From: Manihot esculenta
Taxonomy: Eukaryota > Streptophyta > Magnoliopsida > Malpighiales > Euphorbiaceae
Assembly: GCF_001659605.2 (NCBI RefSeq)
Contig: NC_035164.2
Location: 18,012,000-18,075,999, forward strand
DNA: 64,000 nt
Direction: 5' to 3'
A model generated the notes under the pieces. That model saw nothing but the letters and a program-made list of their open reading frames with translations. It was not told where the DNA came from and searched no databases. Made by a program: the position numbers and the translations under genes. Positions 36,345 through 47,456 of this stretch are shown piece by piece. Within the stretch, counting starts at the first letter, position 1. Every line of letters begins with the position of its first letter.

Positions 36345-36941
36345 AGATTCATCAAAGATTTCTCAAAAATCACTTTGCCATTATGCAAATTGCTCCAACA
36401 GGATGTGACATTTGATTTTGATGAAGATTGCAAAAAGGCATTCAATTTAATTAAAGAATTGCTTGTGACTGCCCCAATTATTCAAGGACCTGACTGGAAC
36501 TTACCATTTGAAATCATGTGTGATGCAAGCAATTACGCAGTAGGAGCAGTCTTGGGGCAACGTGTAGGACACTCACCCCATGTCATTCACTATGCCTCTC
36601 GCACACTAGATGCTACACAAAGCAACTACACAACAACTGAAAAAGAACTCTTGGCAGTTGTATTTGCTTTGGAGAAGTTCAGACCATATCTTTTGGGAAC
36701 CAAAGTCGTTGTCTATTCTGACCATGCAGCTTTGCGATATTTTATCAAGAAAAAAGAAGCAAAACCAAGGCTCATTAGGTGGATTCTACTTCTACAAGAA
36801 TTTGATCTTGAGATAAGAGACAAGAAGGGCAAAGAAAACCTTGTGGCAGACCACCTCAGCCGACTTCCCTCCAGCTCTGCACCATGCCCAGTCAAAGAAG
36901 AGTTCCCAGACGAACATCTGTTCGTCACTCATTCTGCCTAA
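36345..36941 (+). pseudogene. Element C RT end and RNase H
   Basis: Exactly in frame with the segment ending at 35790. It gives the RT thumb, then RNase H with [10 protein letters not shown] (36510), [11 protein letters not shown] and YSDHAALRY (36715), and the conserved [13 protein letters not shown] stop at 36941 comes about 25 residues later where an Athila polyprotein would normally enter integrase. The following DNA is 3' UTR, so integrase has been deleted. Confidence 0.9.
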
Positions 36942-37984
36942 AGTGAATTGCACCATGCACACCACACCCCAGGGGAGTATTCAGATTCCTTTGTTCTCTT
37001 TTTCTTTCTTTTACATTGAGGACAATGTATGATTTAAGTGTGGGGGTGCATATCTCTCTTCTTTTCCCTTTCTTCTTCTTCTTCTCTTCTCTTCTTCTAC
37101 AAAATCTTCATGCTTTCAGATTGCAAAATTTTTTCCTTTCTCCTTTCAGTTTTGCATTCCTTTCAGTTAATTAGCCACAGTTGAATTTTAATTTGTTTAT
37201 GCTTTCAATAAAACACACACAACCACAACCTTCTTCTTCTTCTTTTTGTTTTGCTCTACTCAAACTGATGAACTATGTTGAATGAATTTTTCTTTCCATG
37301 ACCCCATTGATGTGATAACTCTTTAAACTTATGTTGAATCAATTGCAGTGAGTTGTATTCATGTTTGAGAATTGCCTTTTGAATTGAATCTTTGAGTTTG
37401 CTAATGGTGAAAAATATATTGATGACCTTCAATTGATTGAGAATAAATTGAAATTGTGTGAATGAACCTAATGTGAATTGATTTAGCAATTGGTGTTGAT
37501 TTGCCCAAATCATTGAGAGAAAGAAAATTCAACAAAGGCAAAGACCTCAAAAGCACAAATTGAAAAATTGTTCCAATGGTCAAAAGACTATGAACAAGGC
37601 TAGTAGCCACTTGGATAGGTGACCAACTGAAAAATATAAACCTTCAAATCAAAAATAGGTTGGTGACCTTTCCAAGCAAGATCTAAAGTGCAAAAGCTTG
37701 AATAAAGTACTTCAAGGTAAGGGCAAGTCAATCCAAAAGCTAGAAAAAGTCTTAACAAACTAATGTGCATGTCTCTCTTGAGGAAAACAAATCCTAGCCA
37801 TGGTAAGCAAAAGGAAACAAAGAAAGGGGGCAAGTAATCTTCATGCATATATTCTTCACTGCAATGCTTCAAAATAAGTGTCTAGAGTATGAGCTTAAGT
37901 GGTAATAAGGATCTAGAGGAAGAAAACTTATTTGACTATGTTTGTTTGCTTGAGGACAAGCAAAAGCTTAAGTGTGGGGGTATT
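36942..37984 (+). other. Element C 3' UTR with two PPT-like tracts
   Basis: Hairpin ACATTG-AGGA-CAATGT (37013-37028) precedes TTTAAGTGTGGGGGTGC (37034-37050). A second hairpin TTTGCTTG-AGGA-CAAGCAAA (37945-37964) precedes AAGTGTGGGGGTATT, which abuts the 3' LTR and is the true PPT. The roughly 900 bp between are homologous to 44320-45150 of E and include one GATTTGCCCAAATC word (37497-37513). No coding frame. Confidence 0.8.
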
Positions 37985-39731
37985 TGATAGAGCATATTTT
38001 AGCCCGTATTTTCATGATCTTATTGATGTTTATTTGCACCTATTCTACCTAATTTTGTGGTTTTAATCATGTTTTGCAAATATTAGGTGTGAAGAGACAA
38101 ATTGGAGAAAATGCTCTTAAAAACACCAAAAAGTGCCAAAAATGCAAAGAAGACCTTCAGCAGCACTTTCGGCCGCCGAACCATGCGTCCAAAGACGAAA
38201 GTCCACTACTTTTGGCCGCCGAATCTCTACTTTCGGCCGCCGAACCTTCAGAACATAGCCGAAAGTCCAGCCTCCGAAACTCAACTTAGGCAGCCGAAAA
38301 TGCGCTCTATTGCACTTTTTCCTTATTCAAGAAGCCATATCCCAAGTTGCCATATTTGAGGAGCCAAATAAGGGAAGTATCTTGAGATCCAAATCTTCAA
38401 GATTCACATTCAATTATTGGATTTCAAGATCCCCCTTATTAAGGAAAGAAAATCCAAAGATCACATGTTTCCTACTTAGTGCCATGCACATTCAAAATTC
38501 AAAAGGAGTCTCCACCTTCCTTATTAGTGCATGGGAAGCCTCTTAACTCTTAAGGCAACATCTTGAAGACCTTGGGCAGCAATTAAAAAGACCAAAGAGC
38601 CCCCACTTGCCTTCTATCACATGTGACTCGTTTTTGCCTTCACTCATGCACAAACAAGGCACATGCAACACCAAGGACACTTTGGACAGCCTCTAAAAGT
38701 CTCCTGGACTTCCATGAAACCCTAGGCAGCCTCTCAAGACTTATTTAAAGGCTTCAAGAAGACAAGAAAGGCAGCTTTTCATCCTCCAAATTCGGCCAAG
38801 CAAGGGCAGCCCCTTCTCCACCTTAGTTCTTCATCTTCTTACTTTCTTTTCATCTATTTTCTATTTTGGTTCAGCCATGAGTGGCTGAAACCTTCTTTCT
38901 AGTTGAAGTTTGGTTGAAACTAAGGTTGTTTAATGGGTTGTGAGATCTGAACAGAAACTATTGTCTTTGATTTTATTCAATATTCATGCAATTGATGCTT
39001 AATTCTAAGATTGCTTTGTTGTTTTGATCAAATTGGCCACTTGATTCTTAATTGCAAAGTTAATTGATTGTTGGATTAGGATATTTGTTAGTCCGTAATT
39101 GCTGGAAATATTCTGTCCATAGAACACTTGGTGTAAAAATCCAAGGAATTGCATGATCTAACATCATCTCATGCGTTTGAGTAGTTAGGGTTTGGATCTT
39201 TCTTGTTCTTCATGCAATTGGCAATTGTTTTGATGCCTATGGCCCAAGGACGTTCCTTGGCAATTCATTGATTAGTAATTGATTAGAGGACGTTCCCTAA
39301 TCAGTTTGTTCATAAGGAAAGACATGGTGGTGAGAAGCGTCTTCCACCCCCATAACCAACCTATTGATTCAATCAAGATAACCATGTTTCAATGATCAAC
39401 CCAAACAACCAAAGTGGATCCATATCTTCAACTAGACTTTTCTCATATTGATTTCTTCTTTTATTTTAATTACTTGCTGTTTCAATTACTCTTAATAGTT
39501 GTTAGTCAAATCATCTCAAAACCCCCCTTTTACTTTCCTTGCACTTGTTTCTATTTCTCTTTGATTACTTGCTTTCACTTGCGCTTTCAATTAGTTCTAT
39601 TGGTCTTGATTGAGATAAATAGATAGGTAATCAATTCTCTGTGGATACGATCCTTCACCACTATCTGCAGTTGTAAATTGTAGATAACCAAGAAGGTTAT
39701 TTTTGACCGGCTTCGACAACCGCTCCTGTCA
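37985..39731 (+). repeat. Element C 3' LTR
   Basis: 1747 bp, same length and structure as the 5' copy. Several of the few differences fall inside palindrome words (for example CGGTCGCC versus CGGCCGCC near 38168). Confidence 0.92.
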
Positions 39732-39829
39732 TCCATGCACCACAGCCACGGGAGAGGACACTTCACGAGCTAGCTGTACCAGCAGGAGATCAGGCACCTT
39801 ATGTATTACCTATCCCCCATTGACAATAC

Positions 39830-41398
39830 TGATAAAGCCAAAATTAGACCCATTTTCTATGTTTATATTTATGTCAATTTACACATTTTCTACCTAACTT
39901 TGTGGTTTTTGTCTTATTTTGTAGGAAATGGAGCAAAATGGTAATTTGGCTAAAATGGCCTTAATTCTGCCCAAAAGACAGCAAAAGAGAATAAGCATGG
40001 TTTGCCCAACTTGATTGCCCAAGCCAAGGAGAAGCTGAGATAAAGAGGAAAAAGTGATAAAGTATGCTGTCCAGACTGTTTGCCCAAACAGCACTGGGCA
40101 AACAGCAAAGAAAGTCAGAAACAGAGCATATGCAGCCAACAGTGATCCCAGACAGCCTGTTTGCCCAAACAGCGACGGGCAAACAGCACCAGCAGGCAAA
40201 AAACCAGCAGAATCTGTCAAACTTGCTGACCAAGTCAACATGAATCCCCACGCACTCCAAACACGTGGGACAGCTCAGAAACACCTATTTACACCTCAGC
40301 ACACTCTCCTACATATTCAGGAAGCCAAGAAATAAAAAGACAAGAATGCCCTCCAAGAATTCAAGACTAAATAGGAAAAAAGAGTCCCAAACTAAAAAGG
40401 AAAATTAGGGCAGCCTCTTCACCTATAAAAAGGCATGCAAACCAGTAAAGAAGACATCCTGGAATTCGGGGGATTATCCTTGGATCAAGACACCTACGGC
40501 AGAAGCTGCACCAGCAGCTGCGCCCTTGCGCCAGCCCTTCTTCTTCCTTTTTCTTGTTTTCTTTCTTTTCTTTTATGTTAGTTTCAGCCATGAGTGGCTG
40601 AAACCCTTTTGCTAGTTGAAGAATAAGGTGAAACTTTGGTTGTTCATGGATTGTGAGATCTGAACCTTTGTGTTAATCTTTTATTAATCAATATTTATGC
40701 AATTTTGTGCTTAATTAATTGTTGCCTTGTTATCTTAATCAAATTGGCCTATTGATTATTGATTGCAAAGTTATAAATCTGTTTGTTTGGATAATTCTTA
40801 GTCCGTAATTGCTGGAATTGTTCACACACAAGAACACTTGGTGTAAAAAACCAAGAAATTGCATAATCTAGCAATATCACCATGCTTATGGGTAGCTAGA
40901 ATTAGGTCTCTCTTTCTCTTAATGCAATCAACAATTGTTTGTTGCCTATGGCCCAAGGACGTTCCTTGGCAATTTGTTGATTAGTGATTGATTAGAGGAC
41001 GTTCCCTAATTGATCTAAGCTTAAGGAGGGATTTGGTTGGTGAGAAGCTTCTTCCACCTCCTAAACTAATTTATTGAACCTAATAAAAGAATCTTTTGTG
41101 TCAATGATCAATCCCAACAACTAAAGTGGATCCAATTCTTCAACTAGGCTTTTCTCATTATTGATTTCTCTTTACTTTATTACTTGCTTTACTTGCTTGC
41201 TTTCAATTCTAGTTTAGACATCAAATCTTCAAAACCCCCAATTTTACTTTTATTGTCTCTTTATTTACTTGGTCTTGATAAGAAGAATAAATAGTATTGA
41301 TTCCCTGTGGATACGATCCCTTTGCCACTGTCTACAAGTTATTAAATTATTGGTAACCAAAAGGGTTATTTTTGACCGGCCTCGACAACCGACTGTCA
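39830..41398 (+). repeat. Element E 5' LTR
   Basis: TGATAAAGCCAAAATTAGACC...CGACTGTCA. U3 has two compound hairpins (40076-40105 and 40157-40186). TATAAAAA is at 40424-40431, hairpin GTTTCAGCCA-TGAG-TGGCTGAAAC at 40581-40604, CCAAGGA-CGT-TCCTTGG at 40953-40969 and the GATTAG hairpin at 40990-41011. PBS TGGCGCCGTTGCCGGGGA at 41404-41421. Confidence 0.92.
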
Positions 41399-41449
41399 AA
41401 AATTGGCGCCGTTGCCGGGGAATCAATTTAACTAATCTATTTTTCTTTC

Positions 41450-43297
41450 ATGACCAGGTCTGGACGCAAGGACATTCAACCTTACGATCCAGAAATTGAA
41501 CGCACATCAAGGCAACTAAAGAAGAGGAACCAAGCCTCAAAAGTATCCACATCAACAGCTGCTGTCCAAACAGCCCCTGTTGAAGCCTCTACTGTCCAAA
41601 CAAGGGACAGCACATACAAAATCTGCCATAACAGAACTTGGAGTTGCTGTTCGAACAGAACCAGCAACATTCTTAATCACACCAAACCATTGCAGATCTG
41701 AATCATGGAGGAGGTAAGTACATCTAATCTCCCTTCTCAAATTCCTGACATAACCTCTATTGTGGAAAGATATGTCTTAGCTCTACAGGCTCGAAAACTT
41801 CAGCAATCCCAACCATGTAGGATATGTGCATATGTAGGACATCTAACCTCTGAATGTCCTACACTTTATGAGGATGACCAACAAGTAGATGCATTTGGAG
41901 GATACTATAGCCAGCCAAGACATGATCCCTACCTTGATACATACAATCCATATTGGGGAGACCATCCGAATTATGATTATGCTGGGGTTGACCACTACCA
42001 GAACTACCAAGGAAATCAAGCTCAACCAGCACCTCCAAATTTCAATGACACTCTTAATGAGGTAGTGAAGACTATGCAAATGATGCAACAGCAAATGGAT
42101 CAAATGGCCACCTCGTTAAGTGCAATCATGTTGAGAAGAGAGCAAGAACTTCAAGATGTATGGGATGATGATGAAAGTCCCCAAGAAACAGAACCTGCTG
42201 CTGTCCAAACACCAGCAACTTCTGGAAGTGCCCCAACTGAACCAGAACCTGTTGATGGTTTAGACATCATTGATTATTGGAGCCAAGAAACTTTTGATAT
42301 AAATCAAAATGATATGCTAACCAATGATTTTTGTAGGGAGGACAGCCACGAAGATGAAAAGAGCCAAGTGGAGCTGCAACACACAGCAAAGGACTTCTGC
42401 CTAGAGCAGACAGACTGTTGTTTGCCCAAACAGATTGGGCAAACAAGCAAACAGGCGGCAGAACATGCAGATGACTGTTTGCCCAAACAACCCGCAAAGG
42501 CAGATCAGGCAAGCCTCTGTCTGCCCAAACAGGTTCAGCAGCCAACTGAGACAGAATGCAGACCACCCAAGTCAATTCAGCAAGAAAACCTCAGTTTGCC
42601 CACATCAGTTGCCCAAACGGCTGTGGCAGAACACTGTTCACCTGCAAAATCAGCAGGAAAGCAACCATCAAGTTACTGTTTACCCAAACCAGCTGTACAG
42701 AAAGAACAAAAAGATTGCAGTTTGCCCAAACAGCAACAACATGCAGACTCTTGTTTGCCCGAACAACAGCCAGCAAAGGAACATGAGGAAAGTTGTTGTT
42801 TGCCCAAACGGCATGAAAAAGGAGAATCCAGCACAACCAGATTTCTGGCACAAGCAAGTTGCTGTTTGCCCGAACCACCAGCAGAGGAAAAGGAGGCAGA
42901 AGCTTGTTTGCCCAAACAAGCTATGCAGATTGTACAAGAAAATTGCTGTTTGCCCAAACAGCAAGTCAAGGCAGAATCCTGTTTGCCCAAACAGCAAGTC
43001 AAGACAGATTGCTGTTCGCCCAAACAGCAACATAAGGTAGAATTTATTTTGCCCGAATTCGATACTAAATTGCAGCTACCTATGGAGAAAAATGCATTGG
43101 AGTTCCAAGTGCTGCCCAATCATCTCAAAAATGCAAACACAAGGGCCAGAAGTACACCTCACCTCAAAGAGGAGGAGCTAATCATGTTACTTCATGAGTA
43201 CATGAAAGAAATAGGAGGGGTGATGACCAAATCCAAAGGCACGCTACACTTCTTACTCAATGCAGTTGGGACCCTTTTCCCTCCCCCAATTACTTGA
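41450..43297 (+). CDS. Element E gag-derived protein with CLPKQ repeats
   Basis: One reading frame of 615 codons runs from ATG 41450 (MTRSGRKDIQPYDPEIERT, shared gag start) with a single in-frame TGA at 41699-41701; the part after it can start at ATG 41705 and is 530 aa. It contains a zinc knuckle CRICAYVGHLTSEC (41818-41860), a Tyr/Asn/Gln-rich stretch like C, and a join from LRREQELQDV to GLDIIDYWSQ that deletes the protease. From 42400 to 43060 about 14 word copies are read mostly as CLPKQ. The last 90 residues (LKEEELIMLLHEYMKEIGG) are unfamiliar. RT and integrase are absent. It may be a packaging-competent gag relic or simply a carrier of the repeated sequence; it is otherwise free of stops. 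Confidence 0.75.
42418..43060 (+). repeat. Array of CTGTTTGCCCAAACAG words
   Basis: About 14 copies spaced 30-60 bp apart, many perfect over the TGTTTGCCCAAACA core, others with paired or single changes. All lie in one codon phase here except partial forms. Further copies follow outside coding DNA at 43538, 43650, 43735, 43808, 44070 and 44200, often with a GGGCAAACA partner downstream. Confidence 0.9.
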
Positions 43298-45189
43298 GCC
43301 TTGATCAAATGGAGAAGGTCCAGCCCGTGACCTTAAACAAGGGTGCACCACACAAACCACACCAAGGGAGTACTCAATTTTCTTTGAACTTTATTTTTCC
43401 AATACATGAGCTAGGTGTGGGGGTGCACATTTTTGAATTTTATTTTTAGTCATTTTTAGTTTTAGTTCGAATAGCCACATTTTTGCTTTCAGCTAATAAA
43501 AAAAAAAAAAAAAAAAAAAAACAGAGATATGTCATCGTTTGCCCAAACAGCATGGGCAAACAACCAGGAGTGCAGAAATCAGTACCATAACCCACTTCCA
43601 GGTTTTTAGTTATTTTGCAGGTTAAAGTTGGATGACCAACCTGTTTGCCCACACAAGCTGGGCAAACAGCATAGATAACTCAGAAAAAGTTGGCACACTG
43701 TCTGCCCACACAGCAAGCTACCTGTTCGACCAGCTTGTTTGTCCACACGGCTGGGCAAACAACAAGCCTTCACACAGAATGCTGCAGAAATTCCACCTGT
43801 TCTACCAGCCTGTTTGCCCAAACTGACTGGGCCAACACCCAAGGCAGCAACAGCAACAAGGAAGAAATCCTAAACAGGGCAGTACTTTCTTCATCTTTAT
43901 TCAATATTCTATTATGCCCTTCCCATAACAACTCTTCTTCTTCTCAAAACTTCTTGTTGCTGCACAAAATGGACAAAACCTTTGCATTTTCTGCTGTCCC
44001 ACTGCATGACAGCATGTTTGGGCATCACAAAAACAGCACTAGTGGGCCAACCAGCAGCATACCAAGCTGTTTGCCCACACAAGCTGGTCAAACACCTGCA
44101 GCAGGTCAGCAAGCAGCCTATATCAGTAGGCCTACCAACCAGCAGTCCACCACCAAACAGCATATCTTGCCATCTGCACGCAGAGACAGCTAGTTCACCC
44201 AGCTGTTTGCCCAAACAACACTGGGCAAACAACCACACCAGGGAAGTACCAGTTTTTCTTTTTGAACTTTAATTTTTCCATACATTGAGGACAATGCATG
44301 ATTTAGGTGTGGGGGTGCATATCTCTGAATTTTACTTTTAAGTTTATTTTTGCTTTAATCTTTAGTTTGCTTGCATTAGGCAAAATTTTTTCATTTTTAT
44401 GCTTTCAATAATACACACACAACCACAACCAACCTTCTTCTTCTTTTTTTTGGTTTGCTTTACTCAAATACATAGGCTATGTTGGATGAGCCTTCTTTCC
44501 ATGACCCCATTGATGTGATAACTCTTTAAACCTAAGTTGAATCACTTGTAGTGAGTTGCATTCATTTTTGGGAATTTCCTTTTGAATTGAATCCTTGAGC
44601 TTGCCATGGTGAAAAATATATTGATGACCCTCAATCGATTGAGAAAAAAAAATTAAATTTGTGTGAATGAACTTAATGTGACTTGATTTAGCAATTGGTG
44701 TTGATTTGCCCAAATCATTGAGAGAAAGAAAATTCAGCAAAGGCAAAGACCTCAAAAGCACAAATTGAAAATTGTTCTAATGGTCAAAAGACTATGAACA
44801 AGGCTAGTAGCCACTTGGATAGGTGATCAACTGAAAATCTAAACCTTCAAATCAAAAATAGGTTGGTGACCTTTCCAAGCAAGATCTAAAGTGCAAAAGC
44901 CTGAATAAAGTACTTCAAGGTAAGGGCAAGTCAATCCAAAAGCTAGAAAAAGTCTTAACATATAATGTGCATGATCTCTCTTGAGGAAAACAAATCCTAG
45001 CCATGGTAAGTAAAGGGAGACAAGGAAAAGAGGAAAGTAACCTTGGTGCATGCACACTTCACTACAATGCTTCAAAGTAGGGGTCTAGGGTATGAGCTTA
45101 AGTGGTAATAAGGATCAAGTGGAAAAAGAAGCTTGTTTGACTAAACCTATTTGCTTGAGGACAAGCAAAGGGCTAGGTGTGGGGGTATT
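43298..45189 (+). other. Element E 3' UTR with duplicated PPT region and A tract
   Basis: 43340-43500 is a diverged copy of 44220-44420: both contain an upstream 'accacaccaggga-gta' phrase, a GGTGTGGGGGTGCA tract and 'gctttca-taata'. The first copy ends in an uninterrupted run of A residues at about 43498-43521. The second has hairpin ACATTG-AGGA-CAATGC at 44282-44297. The real PPT, after hairpin TTGCTTG-AGGA-CAAGCAA (45151-45168), is TAGGTGTGGGGGTATT ending at 45189. Confidence 0.75.
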
Positions 45190-46758
45190 TGATAAAGCCA
45201 AAATTAGACCCATTTTCTATGTTTATATTTATGTCAATTTACACATTTTCTACCTAACTTTGTGGTTTTTGTCTTATTTTGTAGGAAATGGAGCAAAATG
45301 GTAATTTGGCTAAAATGGCCTTAATTCTGCCCAAAAGACAGCAAAAGAGAATAAGCATGGTTTGCCCAACTTGATTGCCCAAGCCAAGGAGAAGCTGAGA
45401 TAAAGAGGAAAAAGTGATAAAGTATGCTGTCCAGACTGTTTGCCCAAACAGCACTGGGCAAACAGCAAAGAAAGTCAGAAACAGAGCATATGCAGCCAAC
45501 AGTGATCCCAGACAGCCTGTTTGCCCAAACAGCGACGGGCAAACAGCACCAGCAGGCAAAAAACCAGCAGAATCTGTCAAACTTGCTGACCAAGTCAACA
45601 CGAATTCCCACGCACTCCAAACACGTGGGACAGCTCAGAAACACCTATTTACACCTCAGCACACTCTCTTACATATTCAGGAAGCCAAGAAATAAAAAGA
45701 CAAGAATGCCCTCCAAGAATTCAAGACTAAATAGGAAAAAAGAGTCCCAAACTAAAAAGGAAAATTAGGGCAGCCTCTTCACCTATAAAAAGGCATGCAA
45801 ACCAGCAAAGAAGACATCCTGGAATTCGGGGGATTATCCTTGGATCAAGACACCTACGGCAGAAGCTGCACCAGCAGCTGCGCCCTTGCGCCAGCCCTTC
45901 TTCTTCATTTTTCTTGTTTTCTTTCTTTTCTTTTATGTTAGTTTCAGCCATGAGTGGCTGAAACCCTTTTGCTAGTTGAAGAATAAGGTGAAACTTTGGT
46001 TGTTCATGGATTGTGAGATCTGAACCTTTGTGTTAATCTTTTATTAATCAATATTTATGCAATTTTGTGCTTAATTAATTGTTGCCTTGTTATCTTAATC
46101 AAATTGGCCTATTGATTATTGATTGCAAAGTTATAAATCTGTTTGTTTGGATAATTCTTAGTCCGTAATTGCTGGAATTGTTCACACACAAGAACACTTG
46201 GTGTAAAAAACCAAGAAATTGCATAATCTAGCAATATCACCATGCTTATGGGTAGCTAGAATTAGGTCTCTCTTTCTCTTAATGCAATCAACAATTGTTT
46301 GTTGCCTATGGCCCAAGGACGTTCCTTGGCAATTTGTTGATTAGTGATTGATTAGAGGACGTTCCCTAATTGATCTAAGCTTAAGGAGGGATTTGGTTGG
46401 TGAGAAGCTTCTTCCACCTCCTAAACTAATTTATTGAACCTAATAAAAGAATCTTTTGTGTCAATGATCAATCCCAACAACTAAAGTGGATCCAATTCTT
46501 CAACTAGGCTTTTCTCATTATTGATTTCTCTTTACTTTATTACTTGCTTTACTTGCTTGCTTTCAATTCTAGTTTAGACATCAAATCTTCAAAACCCCCA
46601 ATTTTACTTTTATTGTCTCTTTATTTACTTGGTCTTGATAAGAAGAATAAATAGTATTGATTCCCTGTGGATACGATCCCTTTGCCACTGTCTACAAGTT
46701 ATTAAATTGTTGGTAACCAAAAGGGTTATTTTTGACCGGCCTCGACAACCGACTGTCA
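45190..46758 (+). repeat. Element E 3' LTR
   Basis: 1569 bp, nearly identical to the 5' LTR (for example ACACGAATTCCC at 45599 versus ACATGAATCCCC at 40239). Confidence 0.92.
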
Positions 46759-47456
46759 AATACCCTTTGAATTGAAGACAGGCCTGATCCATCTCCTTCC
46801 CAAATTTAGAGGCCTAGAAAATAAGGATCCTCATAAGCACTTGAAAGAATTCCACATCGTGTGCTCAACCATGAGATCCCAAGATATTTCTGAATAGCAT
46901 GTCAAACTTAGAGCCTTCCCTTTTTCCCTTGATGACTATGCCAAGGATTGGCTATTCTATTTGCCACCCGGATTCATCACATCATGGGCTGGTATGGTGA
47001 GAGCTTTCTTGAGCAAATTCTTTCCAACCTCAAAAGCCATTGGCATCCGTCGAGAAATAAATGGTATAAGAAAAAAGCATTCTGAAGGCTTGTATGAGTA
47101 CTGGGAGAGGTTCAAAAGGTTATGCACAAGCTGCCCTCAACATGATATTTCTGACAAATCACTAATTGAATACTTTTATGGAGGTTTGCTACCATCAGAA
47201 AGAAAGTTCATAGATGCAGCATGTGGAGGATCAATTGAAGACAAGTCACCTCAAGCCATAAGGGATTTAATTTCCACCATGGCAGCAGCCTCACAACAAT
47301 TTGGAGACCAAGAACAGCTACCAAGAAGGGTAAATGAGGTGAGTACATCCACCTTAGCATCCTAAATCTCTAATCTCACCAATGCTATCTGTAACCTTGT
47401 TGTGGGGTAAGCCCAACAAGTTCAGCAAATTCAGCAGCCAAAGCCTTGTGGGATAT
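46759..47456 (+). pseudogene. Element D gag, capsid-like segment
   Basis: From the E insertion site the conserved gag frame reads FELKTGLIHLLPKFRG, then the capsid-like domain with WERFKRLCTSCPQHD, to KPCGI at the first half of the zinc knuckle, where G inserted. A TAG at about 46896 and TAA codons near 47363 and 47408 break it. The knuckle continues at 51313. This piece is clearly homologous to 32417-33100 of C. Confidence 0.85.

Larger units (their letters stand above)
30262..39731 (+). mobile_element. Element C: Athila-like retrotransposon without integrase
   Basis: A 9470-bp insertion in D gag, TSD TCCAT (30257-30261, 39732-39736), with two LTRs of exactly 1747 bp (30262-32008, 37985-39731) that differ at only a few sites. 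It encodes gag, protease, RT and RNase H but no integrase: the frame stops at 36941 and 3' UTR follows. A 554-bp foldback element interrupts RT. Despite this the LTRs are young, so it was probably moved with enzymes supplied by another copy. Confidence 0.93.
39830..46758 (+). mobile_element. Element E: non-autonomous Athila-like element
   Basis: A 6929-bp insertion in D gag only 99 bp after C, TSD AATAC (39825-39829, 46759-46763), with LTRs of exactly 1569 bp each (39830-41398, 45190-46758) that are almost identical. Inside are the gag start, a zinc knuckle and a long array of CTGTTTGCCCAAACAG-type words, but no protease, RT, RNase H or integrase. Intact ends and young LTRs imply trans-mobilisation. 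Confidence 0.93.

Noticed and set aside
42435..43119. Long alternative frames through the E word array on both strands
   Set aside because: They are by-products of a self-complementary repeat that stays open in several frames; only the frame with the gag start and zinc knuckle has support.
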